A stretch of DNA of 64,000 nt from Chthonomonadales bacterium. GTDB lineage: Bacteria > Armatimonadota > Chthonomonadetes > Chthonomonadales > CAJBBX01. This document shows, piece by piece, positions 13,304 through 23,480 of the stretch. The DNA lies in contig DAIDHP010000001.1 in NCBI GenBank assembly GCA_027459625.1, positions 124,001 through 188,000 on the forward strand, written 5' to 3'. Position 1 is the first letter of the stretch. The number at the start of each line of letters is the position of its first letter. The notes beneath the pieces were generated by a model. The model was not told the DNA's origin, searched no databases, and saw only the letters and a program-made list of their open reading frames with translations. Made by a program: the position numbers and the translations under genes.

Positions 13304-13981
13304 ATGAACACACTGCTCATTAAATCCATAGCCGGAATGCTGAACTTTTTCATCGTGATGGCTTTATGCCTTTTTCTCCCTGCAATGACTTTCCAATTCT
13401 GGCAGGCGTGGCTATACCTTTTTTGCGTTCTTATCTCCGTGCTTTACATCACAATCTACTTGCTACGGCAGGACTCGGCGCTGCTCCAACGACGGTTGAG
13501 GGTTGGTATGTTCTCCGAACCGAGATTATACCAAAGAATCATACAGACATTCTCAAGTCTCTTATTCATTTTTACATACCTCATATCCGGCTTTGATCAT
13601 CGGTTCCATTGGTCATCGGTACCCCCTTTTCTTGTCATCACCGCGGACGCAGTCGCTCTTGCGGGATTATACATCGTCCATTCGGTTTTCAAAGTGAACT
13701 CCCACACCTCCTCCGTCATCGAGATTTCCGAGGGGCAACGGGTGATCTCCACAGGACCTTACGCTCACGTCCGACATCCCCTCTACTCCGGAGCATTGCT
13801 GATGTTGCTCGCCACGCCAATCGCTCTTGGGTCCTGGCGTGGGCTTATCGCCATCCCTCCGCTTATCCTCGTCATCATCCTAAGGCTTCTCGACGAGGAG
13901 AGATTTCTGCGCCAAAGCCTTCCGGGTTACGAAGAGTATTGCCGCCTAACCCCGTGGCGACTTATTCCCCGCATATGGTGA
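13304..13981 (+). CDS. Isoprenylcysteine carboxyl methyltransferase (ICMT/PEMT-like) family membrane protein
   Basis: C-terminal YAHVRHPLYSGALLML...LLDEERFLRQSLPGYEEYCRLTPWRLIPRIW. Confidence 0.85.
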   Translation: MNTLLIKSIAGMLNFFIVMALCLFLPAMTFQFWQAWLYLFCVLISVLYITIYLLRQDSALLQRRLRVGMFSEPRLYQRIIQTFSSLLFIFTYLISGFDHRFHWSSVPPFLVITADAVALAGLYIVHSVFKVNSHTSSVIEISEGQRVISTGPYAHVRHPLYSGALLMLLATPIALGSWRGLIAIPPLILVIILRLLDEERFLRQSLPGYEEYCRLTPWRLIPRIW

Positions 13982-14445
13982 TCTTACACCGGGGAAATTG
14001 CATGCCATGATCTTTGAGAAGCATCGAAACAATTAATAACAACATCAATATTTGCTCCTTTACAAACCAAAGATATATATCAACTCAAAGCTCTGAGGGA
14101 AGATATGCGGATCGATGTTATGATATCCAAATGAGGGTTGCTACACACATCCATACGATACTCCGCACATCGCGGATGGCGATAACAGGTCGACTAACGA
14201 CGGTATCTCTTTTCGCTTGTTCCACCGCCGATGTTTTGTCATAATTAGGATGATCGCTACGGATTTGCGCTTAACGATGAATGGTGGAAATGATTATCGT
14301 TATAGCGAATGCGCTTTATCACCGGATTGAACGCCTCCATAGTTTGTCGCGGTTTCATTCGATGAGCGAGTGTGTCATCACGTGCGATTGAACAGCAATT
14401 CGTCCGGCACTGGACCTATGAACACGGGCTTATTCGATAAAATCA

Positions 14446-16323
14446 ATGCGTGAAACTAACTCTGGAAAGCAAAGAGATAAGATCGTGACATCACTCCCTC
14501 CGCGGAAGATTGTGATGCATGATGCACACGGCCTTCTCGGGGACACCCCCGGCTGGCGAATATTTCATGATCCCGTCAAGGTGATCCAAGCCGCTAATCT
14601 CGAAGAAGTCGCCGACGCATTGCGCCGCGTGGAGCTTGCCGCCGGGGAGGGATACACGGCGGCGGGTTTTATCTCTTATGAGGCGTCCCCCTCGTTTGAC
14701 TCCGCCCTTCACGCTCGTCGCAGCGGCGAGTTGCCTTTGATTTGGTTCGCTCTTTACGACGAATGGAGCACGTATGAACTTCCCACGGTCACGGAGGAAA
14801 GAGCATATTCGGTTTCCTCTTGGCGCCCGGCGATCACGCGGAACCGGTATGTTGCGGATGTTCGCCGCATCAAAGAACTGATAGCCTGCGGCGAAACATA
14901 TCAGGTGAACCATACATTTCGGCTGAGCGCCGACTTTCAAGGGGACGCATGGACGTATTTTTTGAAGCTCCAAGACGCCAAACAGTCCAAATACGGCGCA
15001 TATCTTGATATCGGAAACGACGTTATATGCTCCGTCTCTCCCGAGCTCTTCCTTCTTCGCAAAGGGCGGAAACTGACCTGCCGCCCGATGAAGGGGACGG
15101 TGGGTCGAGGACTTGGTTATCGGGACGATGAATCCAAGGCGGAATGGCTGCGCTCCTCGGAAAAAAACCGCGCGGAGAATGTGATGATAGTGGACATGAT
15201 GCGAAACGATCTCGGAAAGATCGCGGAGTTGGGAACAGTGGATGCGGAAAGCCTCTTTGACGTGGAACGCTTCGCAACCCTATGGCAGATGACATCCACC
15301 GTCACCGCCGAATGCGACTCCTCGCTGTGCGCCATCCTCGCCGCGCTCTTTCCCTGCGCCTCCATCACCGGTGCGCCTAAGGTCCAAGCCAGCCGAATCA
15401 TCGCGGAGATGGAATCAACACCTAGGGGCGTTTACACGGGATGCGCCGGGTTCATCGCCCCAGGCGGGGATGCGCAATTCAACGTGGCAATTCGCACCGT
15501 TCATCTTAACCGGCGCAAGGGACGCATGACTTACGGAACCGGTGGAGGGATCACTTGGGATTCGGACCCGGACGAGGAATACGGGGAGTGTCTTACAAAG
15601 ACTTTGGCGCTTACGGCGGACTACCCCTCGTTCAAATTGCTTGAAACGATATTATGGAAGCCAGTTTCAGGGTACTTTCTGATTGAGGGGCACATGCGTA
15701 GACTTGCGGAATCCGCTCGTTATTTCGAGATTCCCCTGGACATGAGGAAAGTGAGCGAATGTCTGCAAAATCTTGCTCTTAACTTCCCTCCCGTCTCGCA
15801 ACGAGTGCGTTTGCTGGCGCAGAGCGACGGAACGCTTCACGTCGAGGCGCAGCCTCTTACATACGCGCGACCGAGAAGAAGACGTGTATTGCTGGCGAAA
15901 CGCCCGATATCGATCGACAACCGATTCCTGTACCATAAAACCACGATGCGAGAGCCCTTCCGTCTTGCGCTGGAGGAGGCTCCGACGGCGGATGACGTTC
16001 TGCTGTGGAACATGCGTCGCGAGATCACCGAAACGACCATCGGCAATGTCGTGGTGAAACTGAGCGATGCGTTCCACACGCCTCCCGTATCCTGCGGATT
16101 ACTGCCGGGCGTGTATCGGGAACGACTTTTGGAAAAGGGGCGAGTCACAGAGCGAGTCATTAGCATTGAGGATATGCTTCAAGCCGAAACTATTTACGTT
16201 GTCAATTCGGTACGCGGATGGATGCCCGTAGAAAGAAGCATGCTGCTTGAATCCATTCGATTCCTCGGCGAAGAAAGTAACCGTCAAGAAAGATATTCCA
16301 TTCGTGGTTTCCCCACAAAGTGA
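14446..16323 (+). CDS. Aminodeoxychorismate synthase component I fused to 4-amino-4-deoxychorismate lyase (PabB-PabC)
   Basis: Chorismate-binding motifs (YQVNHTFRL, GTVGRG, RAENVMIVDMMRNDLGKI, ITGAPKVQA, GVYTGCAGFI, GGGITWDSDPDEEYGE) then class IV aminotransferase region. Confidence 0.9.
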   Translation: MRETNSGKQRDKIVTSLPPRKIVMHDAHGLLGDTPGWRIFHDPVKVIQAANLEEVADALRRVELAAGEGYTAAGFISYEASPSFDSALHARRSGELPLIWFALYDEWSTYELPTVTEERAYSVSSWRPAITRNRYVADVRRIKELIACGETYQVNHTFRLSADFQGDAWTYFLKLQDAKQSKYGAYLDIGNDVICSVSPELFLLRKGRKLTCRPMKGTVGRGLGYRDDESKAEWLRSSEKNRAENVMIVDMMRNDLGKIAELGTVDAESLFDVERFATLWQMTSTVTAECDSSLCAILAALFPCASITGAPKVQASRIIAEMESTPRGVYTGCAGFIAPGGDAQFNVAIRTVHLNRRKGRMTYGTGGGITWDSDPDEEYGECLTKTLALTADYPSFKLLETILWKPVSGYFLIEGHMRRLAESARYFEIPLDMRKVSECLQNLALNFPPVSQRVRLLAQSDGTLHVEAQPLTYARPRRRRVLLAKRPISIDNRFLYHKTTMREPFRLALEEAPTADDVLLWNMRREITETTIGNVVVKLSDAFHTPPVSCGLLPGVYRERLLEKGRVTERVISIEDMLQAETIYVVNSVRGWMPVERSMLLESIRFLGEESNRQERYSIRGFPTK

Positions 16324-16665
16324 TTCCAAAGAGCTCTGGGCTGAGTTATCCCGGAAATAAGAAGGTCTGTCGCTCAAGGAAATCATTCGAATACTTGAGA
16401 CCGCAATCCCCCCAATCCGTACGGTTAGCGAAATCCATGCATCACAGCGGATAACAACCCCGAACTTTTCCATCGCTCCTCGTTCCTGCTCCTTGCCAAA
16501 CCACCATATCATAATTTATCGCTCCCCTTTACTGATCCTATGATATCCTTACTCATTTTTTTCCTTCCGCTTCCCCCGTTTACCATCCCCCCCGCTTTTA
16601 TGGAATAATCTTTGAATATCACACTCGTCATCAAGCTCCCGCCCGGGAACGCACATAAAGGAACC

Positions 16666-18102
16666 ATGCTCATGTCCGCCGACAAGGAACAGCTTTACGC
16701 CGACCGTTTCGCGCGATACACCACCGCCATGCGCAACGAAACTCCGGATCGCATCCCCGTCCGCCCCTTCGTTGCGGAGTTCACCGCGAAGTATGCGGGC
16801 TTTACATGTCAGGAGGTTACACACGATTTTCAAAAGGCGTTCATCGCCGCAAGAAAATGCGCCTGCGACTTCGACTGGGACGCCGTGGTCAGCAACATGG
16901 TGTATGTCTGGAGCGGATTGACCGAGGCGGTCGGACTCACCTATTACGGCGTACCGGGAATCGATATCCCCTCCAACACCGGCTTTCAGTATCACGAGCC
17001 CCCTGAGGAGCAGGCTTTCATGAAACCGGACGAGTACGACGCCTTGATCGACGATCCCACCGCATTTCTTTATAACGTATGGTATCCCCGTGTCACCCGC
17101 AATACCAAGGCGCCGGGAGAGCGAAACACATACGCAAACAATCTTGACTTCGTGCGCGGCGGCATGGCGATGATGCACTACTTTCAATCCTTCGGGACTC
17201 AGAACGAACTGCTCCGGACCGAATGCGGCACGGTTTCCGCCATTGCGGGCATTCTCAAAGCCCCCTTCGATATCATCGCGGATAAGCTTCGGGGATACAT
17301 TGGCCTCACGATGGATATGTTCACCCAGCCGGAAAAAGTGCTCGCCGCCTGCGAGGCTCTCGTACCGCATCTATTCCATGTCGCCCTCACCACATCCGAT
17401 CCTAACGGGCTGGTTCCGATAGGATTCTGGATGCACCGCGGCTGCGTGCCGTTTATCACTCCCGGACAGTTTGAATCTCACTACTGGCCGACCCTCCGTC
17501 CTGTTATCGAAGAGCTCTGGAAAAACGGCCGCCAAACCCTCTTTTACGCCGAAGGAAACTGGGATCCCCACATTGAACGTTTCTCGGAGTTGCCGGAAAA
17601 GAGCATCGTCTATCATGCCGACAGAGGGAATATCTTTCATACGAAGCGGGTCTTGGGAGATAAGTTCTGCCTTAGCGGCGGCATTCCTAATATCCTGTTA
17701 AGCTATGGGACGCCCGAGGAATTGATCTCGCATTGCAAGCGGATCGTGGAGGAAGTGGCTGTTGACGGCGGATACATCGCCGATGCGAGCGCAATCATGC
17801 AAAACGATACGAATGAGAGGAATCTGCGAATCATGACGGATTACATGCGCGAGCACGGCGCCTATTCCCAGGGACACTCCCGTTTTGCGCCTCCGAGCGA
17901 GAAGGCATGGAAGCCGACCTCGCCTGCGGGTCTTGCGAGGTTGCCCGAGCCCAAAGCGGAGCCGGGGGTTTGCCTGCCGTTTGAGGAGGCGGAGGCGTTT
18001 CGGCTGGCTATGAACGGGGACGAAACGATTGTCAGGGATATATGGCGCATGACGGATGAACTGGCTTACTCATTCATCTGGCAAATGCTTCTCTCTTTTT
18101 GA
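16666..18102 (+). CDS. Uroporphyrinogen decarboxylase (URO-D) family protein
   Basis: TPDRIPVRPF, DAVVSNMVYVW...YYGVPG, LVPIGFWMHRG; ORF also open to TTG at 16612. Confidence 0.8.
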   Translation: MLMSADKEQLYADRFARYTTAMRNETPDRIPVRPFVAEFTAKYAGFTCQEVTHDFQKAFIAARKCACDFDWDAVVSNMVYVWSGLTEAVGLTYYGVPGIDIPSNTGFQYHEPPEEQAFMKPDEYDALIDDPTAFLYNVWYPRVTRNTKAPGERNTYANNLDFVRGGMAMMHYFQSFGTQNELLRTECGTVSAIAGILKAPFDIIADKLRGYIGLTMDMFTQPEKVLAACEALVPHLFHVALTTSDPNGLVPIGFWMHRGCVPFITPGQFESHYWPTLRPVIEELWKNGRQTLFYAEGNWDPHIERFSELPEKSIVYHADRGNIFHTKRVLGDKFCLSGGIPNILLSYGTPEELISHCKRIVEEVAVDGGYIADASAIMQNDTNERNLRIMTDYMREHGAYSQGHSRFAPPSEKAWKPTSPAGLARLPEPKAEPGVCLPFEEAEAFRLAMNGDETIVRDIWRMTDELAYSFIWQMLLSF

Positions 18103-18328
18103 GATCGCGTGTATCACCACAGAGGAATTTGCCGCCTGTTTCCGGTTTTTGACGCATCCACGGAATTCATTATTGGGGGTATTTGTGGGTGTTTGCCGAC
18201 ACTCATCACAAGTGAGGATCGAATAAACATAGCGACACAAAGATATGATTGATGGATATCGGAACGATTCCTGCGCACGTTAAATCAATATATCAACACG
18301 CCCTCCATGAGTAATTGGAAGAAATGAT

Positions 18329-18925
18329 ATGAAGAACGAAAAGGATTACTATGTCATTCTGCATATTCCTCCCACCGCCTCCGCATCCGAAATCAAGGAG
18401 GCTTATCGGTTGCTCATATCCGCCCTTCATCCGGACAAGTTTCAGAACAATAGCAAACGGGCGAATCTCGCCAATAAGATAGTCACGGATATCAACGAGG
18501 CTTTCGATGTATTGAAGGATACACAAAAACGCGAGGAATACGATCTCCTTCGCAGAAGCGCAAGAGAAACGGATGTGAGCGGTGTCGAAGAGAGGGTTCG
18601 TACTGAATGTGAACGAAAGTATTCACAGGATATCGCCAAGCTGAAGCAGGAGTATAGTCAACGATTGAACAGCGAGGTCGAACGTGTAAGAGCGGACATG
18701 GAAGCTGAAATCCAAAGCCGAGTGATGAGTGCATCGCAACCGTTGCGCGAAACGATCATGATTCTGCGGGATGAGATCATTTCGCTTAGACAGAGAAATC
18801 CCAATGAATCTCATCCCTATTCATCGTCGGATCGCACCACGCACATGCATCCCGATTCCAATGAATTCTCCATGACCGAATTCATGCGCGTCATCCATGC
18901 ATTCCTTAAGGGGGGGAAGAGCTAA
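18329..18925 (+). CDS. J-domain protein with coiled-coil tail
   Basis: DYYVILHIPPTASASEIKEAYRLLISALHPDKF: J-domain with HPD; charged coiled-coil C-terminus. Confidence 0.85.
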   Translation: MKNEKDYYVILHIPPTASASEIKEAYRLLISALHPDKFQNNSKRANLANKIVTDINEAFDVLKDTQKREEYDLLRRSARETDVSGVEERVRTECERKYSQDIAKLKQEYSQRLNSEVERVRADMEAEIQSRVMSASQPLRETIMILRDEIISLRQRNPNESHPYSSSDRTTHMHPDSNEFSMTEFMRVIHAFLKGGKS

Positions 18926-19710
18926 CGCCGCTGATCCATCATTGCATTCATGCTCGCCATCACATCCGCCGAACCGGATAGTTCGATCCGATTTTTGTCA
19001 ACTGTGAATTGGTTCAGGGTAACCGGAAACGGCAAGGACGAGAAATCAAACGCATGGTTCACATATTTGGCGAGATACCTCAGCCAGGATTCGGGCAGGG
19101 GAATATGCAACCCCTCAACGGTCATGCGATCCGGCTCCATCTCCAATGTCGTAGGAGAGGTCAACAGCGGCGTGGCGGAGATGGTGAAGGGAATCTCCTT
19201 CCCGAGAAGCATATAATTCAGGTAGAGCATTAGCACGCCTTTGCGAGCCCCGATCATTCGAATACCTATGCGCTGATCCGGCGGAAGAGGATTCGATCGG
19301 ATATACTGGTTTAAACTGTTTTGATCGAGCACAACCTGAAACGTTGTCTTTCCGACGGACTTAAGTTTCCTCTGCAGCGGATCGATATCCACGTTATCCA
19401 TAACGATATGCAGGGATTGGCAAGTGATCTGGTTGTGTAGTTGAACGTCCTCTCCATCAATGGTGATCTTGCTCAACCTGCCCTGAATGGTTCGCAAAGG
19501 AGGATTGTCCACATGCGCCCGCCACACTTTCGCGGGACCAAGATAGACGGGGAGAATATCTCGAATTTTACGTTCCGCCGTTCGATTGACCACTCGCGCA
19601 CAACCGACGGAGAACATTAGGGGGATGACGATGGTGGCAATCGACAAAAAAATACGTACTTTTCCGGAAACTTTCAATTTCAAGATCATTAACCTTGTAA
19701 TAATCCGCAT
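18922..19710 (-). CDS. DUF2993/LmeA-like lipid-binding family protein
   Basis: N-terminal hydrophobic segment; repeated beta pattern (GRLSKITIDGEDVQLHNQITCQSLHIVMDNV); family call by eye. Confidence 0.5.
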   Translation of the reverse strand: MRIITRLMILKLKVSGKVRIFLSIATIVIPLMFSVGCARVVNRTAERKIRDILPVYLGPAKVWRAHVDNPPLRTIQGRLSKITIDGEDVQLHNQITCQSLHIVMDNVDIDPLQRKLKSVGKTTFQVVLDQNSLNQYIRSNPLPPDQRIGIRMIGARKGVLMLYLNYMLLGKEIPFTISATPLLTSPTTLEMEPDRMTVEGLHIPLPESWLRYLAKYVNHAFDFSSLPFPVTLNQFTVDKNRIELSGSADVMASMNAMMDQRR

Positions 19711-19742
19711 CGCAAAGCGTTAAAAATATCGCTTTGCGATGC
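19707..19742. promoter_or_regulatory. Perfect 13-bp inverted repeat GCATCGCAAAGCG-n10-CGCTTTGCGATGC between the FNR gene and the LmeA-like gene
   Basis: Read directly; one arm includes the annotated ATG region of the downstream gene. Confidence 0.65.
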
Positions 19743-19764
19743 ATAACATCATTGTCCCCGACGT

Positions 19765-20757
19765 TTACAAGCTCATATTGCTGCTGTGTCCGGGGAAGAA
19801 TTTCGAGTTTGGATCGACCCACGTCTTCGCCGAGCACACGGCGATGCAAGCCTCTCCGGTGCCGGTGGCGATGAGCCTTAATTTCCCGTCATAGGTGCAT
19901 ATATCGCCCGCTGCGTAAACGCCCGGGATATTCGTTTCCATTTTTGAGTTTACCACAATTTGATTGCCTTCCATCACCAATCCCCATTCCTTGATGGATC
20001 CAAGGTTGGCGGCGAATCCAATGTTCACCAGGCAGAAATCCACCTCCAGGGTATCCTCTGCGTTGGTTTTGTTATTGAAAATGATTGCCTTTTCCACACG
20101 AGCTCCGCCTTCCAAACACCTCAACTCCCACCACAATTTGGTTGTGACTCTGGATTTATGGAAAAGCCAATCCACGCTCTCCTCGTGGGCGCGGAAAACA
20201 TCGCGGCGGTGGATCAAAGTGATGCACTTTGCTATAGGCTCCAGTTCCATCGCCCAATCCAATGCGGAATCGCCGCCGCCGATGATCAGAATGCGCTTGT
20301 CAGTGAACTGGACTTTATTGCGAACGAAATAGTTAACGCCCCTACCCTCGAACTCTTCCAAGGATGGTATGGGAAGTCTTTTCGGAGAGAAAGCGCCGGG
20401 GCCAGCGCATATCAGCACGGAGCGAGCGATATGCTTGGATTTGTCCGTGGTGAGGAGAAACATATCTTTCTGATTTTTCTCCAAATTCACGACTCGCTCC
20501 CCCATTGCGAGCGTCGGATTAAACTTCGTACCCTGCTCCGCCATCTGTTCTCCCAGTTTGCCCGCCAATATTTGAGGGAATCCCGGCATGTCATAGACGT
20601 ATTTTTCGGGATAAAGCGCCGAAAGCTGTCCGCCAAGTTCGGGAAGACTGTCGATGATGATTGTGGACATGCCCCGCATACCTGCGTAAAAAGAAGCAAA
20701 AAGACCTGTTGGACCACCGCCAATAATAGCGATATCGTGAACTACTTCGTCATTCAT
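19765..20757 (-). CDS. Thioredoxin-reductase-like ferredoxin/flavodoxin-NADP reductase
   Basis: DIAIIGGGPTGLFASFYAGMRGM...DSLPELGGQLSALYPEKYVYDMPGFP; second dinucleotide motif IIGGGDSALDWA; no CxxC redox pair. Confidence 0.9.
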   Translation of the reverse strand: MNDEVVHDIAIIGGGPTGLFASFYAGMRGMSTIIIDSLPELGGQLSALYPEKYVYDMPGFPQILAGKLGEQMAEQGTKFNPTLAMGERVVNLEKNQKDMFLLTTDKSKHIARSVLICAGPGAFSPKRLPIPSLEEFEGRGVNYFVRNKVQFTDKRILIIGGGDSALDWAMELEPIAKCITLIHRRDVFRAHEESVDWLFHKSRVTTKLWWELRCLEGGARVEKAIIFNNKTNAEDTLEVDFCLVNIGFAANLGSIKEWGLVMEGNQIVVNSKMETNIPGVYAAGDICTYDGKLRLIATGTGEACIAVCSAKTWVDPNSKFFPGHSSNMSL

Positions 20758-20881
20758 GAAGCCACCTCTTCTCGTTCATTTATTTTTTTGGCGAAGACGA
20801 AACGCAATTGCTGACGCACTATGAGATTGCATATCTCCCCATAGGTGCGTGTTGCGAATGGTTTGCCCTCACTACGATGAA

Positions 20882-21226
20882 TTAATCGGGTCGATAACGA
20901 CAGGCGTACTTCTCCGTTTCCCACACTGTGACAGCGGAGACGGAAAGCCCGCGGTTTTGTAGTTGCTCGAAAATCCATCGAGCCACATTTTCAGCCGTGG
21001 TTACGAACGGCATTACTTCATTCAAATAGGTGTGGTCCGGCAAAAATTCATTCAGCACGGATTTCAGATCGCCGAAATCATACAACATCCCAAGGGAATC
21101 CAACTCTTTGCCGGTGAATTCCGCCTCCACGCGATATCCGTGTCCGTGCAATCTGGAGCATTTTCCCTTGTGACCCGGTATTTCATGCGCCGCTTCGAAA
21201 CTGGCGCGAACGATTAAGGTGTACAT
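20882..21226 (-). CDS. queD: 6-carboxy-5,6,7,8-tetrahydropterin synthase (QueD/PTPS family)
   Basis: FEAAHEIPGHKGKCSRLHGHGYRVE; MLYDFGDLK; TAENVARWIFEQL. Confidence 0.92.
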   Translation of the reverse strand: MYTLIVRASFEAAHEIPGHKGKCSRLHGHGYRVEAEFTGKELDSLGMLYDFGDLKSVLNEFLPDHTYLNEVMPFVTTAENVARWIFEQLQNRGLSVSAVTVWETEKYACRYRPD

Positions 21227-21230
21227 AATC

Positions 21231-21252
21231 TCCTTTCGCTCGGAGCGAAAAG
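21231..21252 (-). promoter_or_regulatory. Hairpin overlapping the queD Shine-Dalgarno
   Basis: Minus-strand CCTTTTCGCT-CCG-AGCGAAAGGAG directly before ATG; one arm includes AAAGG of the SD. Confidence 0.4.
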
Positions 21253-21415
21253 GGTATTCAAATTACATAAACGCTTGTAACGCTCATACGCAATTCAACT
21301 CTTCGTTGTTTCTGATTTTGAGATTTTTTTCAATATCTCGACCATTTTCAATTTGAATGGTCGCGTATTCATCAATGATAAAGATAAATCCATATATTGA
21401 TCAAGTAGGACATTG

Positions 21416-21835
21416 TTATTGTTTTTTATATTCCGCAAGCACCGTTGAGTGTATTCCGCCTCTCACGCTAAACTCCCCCTTCACGGTCATTCTGCGCGGT
21501 CGGCACGCCTCCACGAGGTCGTCCAGGATTCGGTTAATAACCGCTTCATAGAAAATCCCTTGTTGCCGAAAACCAAGAAAATAATACTTCAGAGATTTAA
21601 GTTCCACGCATAGCCGATCAGGTGTATATTCAATCGTTATCACTCCAAAATCAGGCAGTCCGGTAATGGGGCACACCGAAGTGAACTCTTCGCAAACATG
21701 CATGATTGTGTAATCCCGATCGGGTCTTGGGTTGTCGAAGGTCTCCAATCCCTCCGTTCTATCCGCCACTATCTCCTCCTTCAGGATCGTAATCGTCTTG
21801 ACAATGATTCCAGCACATTCAAGTGCCTTTTGCAA
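21416..21835 (-). CDS. queF: NADPH-dependent 7-cyano-7-deazaguanine reductase QueF
   Basis: [16 protein letters not shown] signature; [25 protein letters not shown]. Confidence 0.93.
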   Translation of the reverse strand: MQKALECAGIIVKTITILKEEIVADRTEGLETFDNPRPDRDYTIMHVCEEFTSVCPITGLPDFGVITIEYTPDRLCVELKSLKYYFLGFRQQGIFYEAVINRILDDLVEACRPRRMTVKGEFSVRGGIHSTVLAEYKKQ

Positions 21836-22271
21836 ACCTTATGTCAGGCGCTATCGGCTGATAGTAAACCGCATTTCGCGATTTCACTCATATCATTATA
21901 CTGCGGTCGCGTGTAAAGTTCATTTCTCGCCATGTTGAAGACGGAGCTTATGATACTCTTCCCGCCTCCCTTTCCGGCATGACGGAAAAGGGGTATAGTA
22001 ATAGAGTGTGAAATGACATCACATCTTGTAGAAATACAACCATCGTTATCGATGGAAATTCACGTAAACAAATCATGCTTTTACAAAAATCGGTGAAACT
22101 CCCGCGTCTTAAACATTGTAATTACCATTGATAAGCGTATTTATCTCCCAGGCGGGCGCATACATGGTGTTCAAGACGAAAGATTTTATAAAGCCTTCAC
22201 TTGCTTGTATTCCTGCAGTCCCGTGAATTTTCCATATCCGCATTCTCCGTTTACTGAAGAGGAGGCTTTTC

Positions 22272-23450
22272 TTGGGTCACCATAGTAAAATGATGATCTT
22301 TATGGTTTGGTCATTCGGTTTTTTCGCTATGTTCGCTTGGCTTCTACCCGCCGTCGATTATCTTTTGGCTCATTGGAGACCGATACGGCTGGATTCCCTT
22401 CCGGAACAGTTTCCCGAATCCTTTCCCAAACTCTCCGTGGTCATCGCTGCGTTGAACGAGGCGAACACGGTGGAACAGGCGATGAAAACCCTTTTGCAAC
22501 TTCAATACCCCGATATGGAGATCATCGCGGTGGATGATCGCTCGACCGACGGAACGGGTGAGATTTTGGATCGTCTGGCGCAAACCGATGAGAGACTGCG
22601 AGTGGTTCATATCACGGAACTTCCTGCGGGATGGCTTGGGAAAAATCACGCATTACATATTGGCGGACAGCAGGCAACCGGGGAATATATTCTCTTTACC
22701 GATGCGGACGTACATTTCAAAACCAACGCATTGAAACGAGCCGTGGCGTATATATTAGCAAACCGGTTGGATCACTTAACACTCTTCCCTGATATCGACC
22801 TCGAGGGTTTCTGGGAGCGACTATCCGTTGGCTTCTTCGGAGCTCTGTTTTCCATGCATACTCGTCCCTGGAGAGTCGCCGATCCCCGAAGCGGAGCATA
22901 TGTAGGGGTTGGCGCATTTAATCTCGTCAGAACGGAGCCCTATCGATGGATGGGAGGACACGCCTCGCTGCCGATGGACGTAACCGATGACATGAAACTC
23001 GGTAAAAGGATGAAAATGAACGGCGGCTCCTCGGCGTGCATGCCAAGCGGCGCATTGGTGAGGGTGAGATGGGTTGTCGGTCTTCGCGGTTTGGTGGAGG
23101 GTCTTACGAAGAATATGTTCGCCGGATTCGGGTTTCAAGTTCCCTACGCCCTGGCTGCGGTCATTGCGATCTTTTTGATGTCCATGTGGCCATTCATCGG
23201 ACTGTTATACGGACCTTTGGCGACGCGTTTGATGTGCCTTACTGCAATACTTCTAATGATGGCGACGGCGGATTCCGCATCCCCTGCAATGGTGGAGCTG
23301 ACACCTATTTACGGCCTATGCTTCCCAATTGCGGGGGTCATCATGCAGTATATCATTCTACGATCCATGTTTTTCACGTTTCGACAGGGAGGCATTGTGT
23401 GGAGAGGCACTCTCTATCCTTTGAGGGAGTTGCGCAAGGGCGTGATATGA
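22272..23450 (+). CDS. Membrane glycosyltransferase family 2 (HpnB/CrtQ-like)
   Basis: LSVVIAALNEANTVEQAM, IIAVDDRSTDGT, LFTDADVHF, C-terminal TMs. Confidence 0.8.
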   Translation: MGHHSKMMIFMVWSFGFFAMFAWLLPAVDYLLAHWRPIRLDSLPEQFPESFPKLSVVIAALNEANTVEQAMKTLLQLQYPDMEIIAVDDRSTDGTGEILDRLAQTDERLRVVHITELPAGWLGKNHALHIGGQQATGEYILFTDADVHFKTNALKRAVAYILANRLDHLTLFPDIDLEGFWERLSVGFFGALFSMHTRPWRVADPRSGAYVGVGAFNLVRTEPYRWMGGHASLPMDVTDDMKLGKRMKMNGGSSACMPSGALVRVRWVVGLRGLVEGLTKNMFAGFGFQVPYALAAVIAIFLMSMWPFIGLLYGPLATRLMCLTAILLMMATADSASPAMVELTPIYGLCFPIAGVIMQYIILRSMFFTFRQGGIVWRGTLYPLRELRKGVI

Positions 23451-23480
23451 ACGCCACTGCAATTCAAACATCGCGTAAAT

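Noticed and set aside
14010-14445. Possible gene remnant in the non-coding gap before pabB-pabC
   Set aside because: Only very short ORFs and no recognisable protein fragment.
16549-17370. 273-aa minus-strand ORF
   Set aside because: Antisense to the URO-D family gene; composition is a mirror of its codon usage.
19960-20814. 284-aa plus-strand ORF
   Set aside because: Fully antisense to the well-supported ferredoxin-NADP reductase; no recognisable motif.
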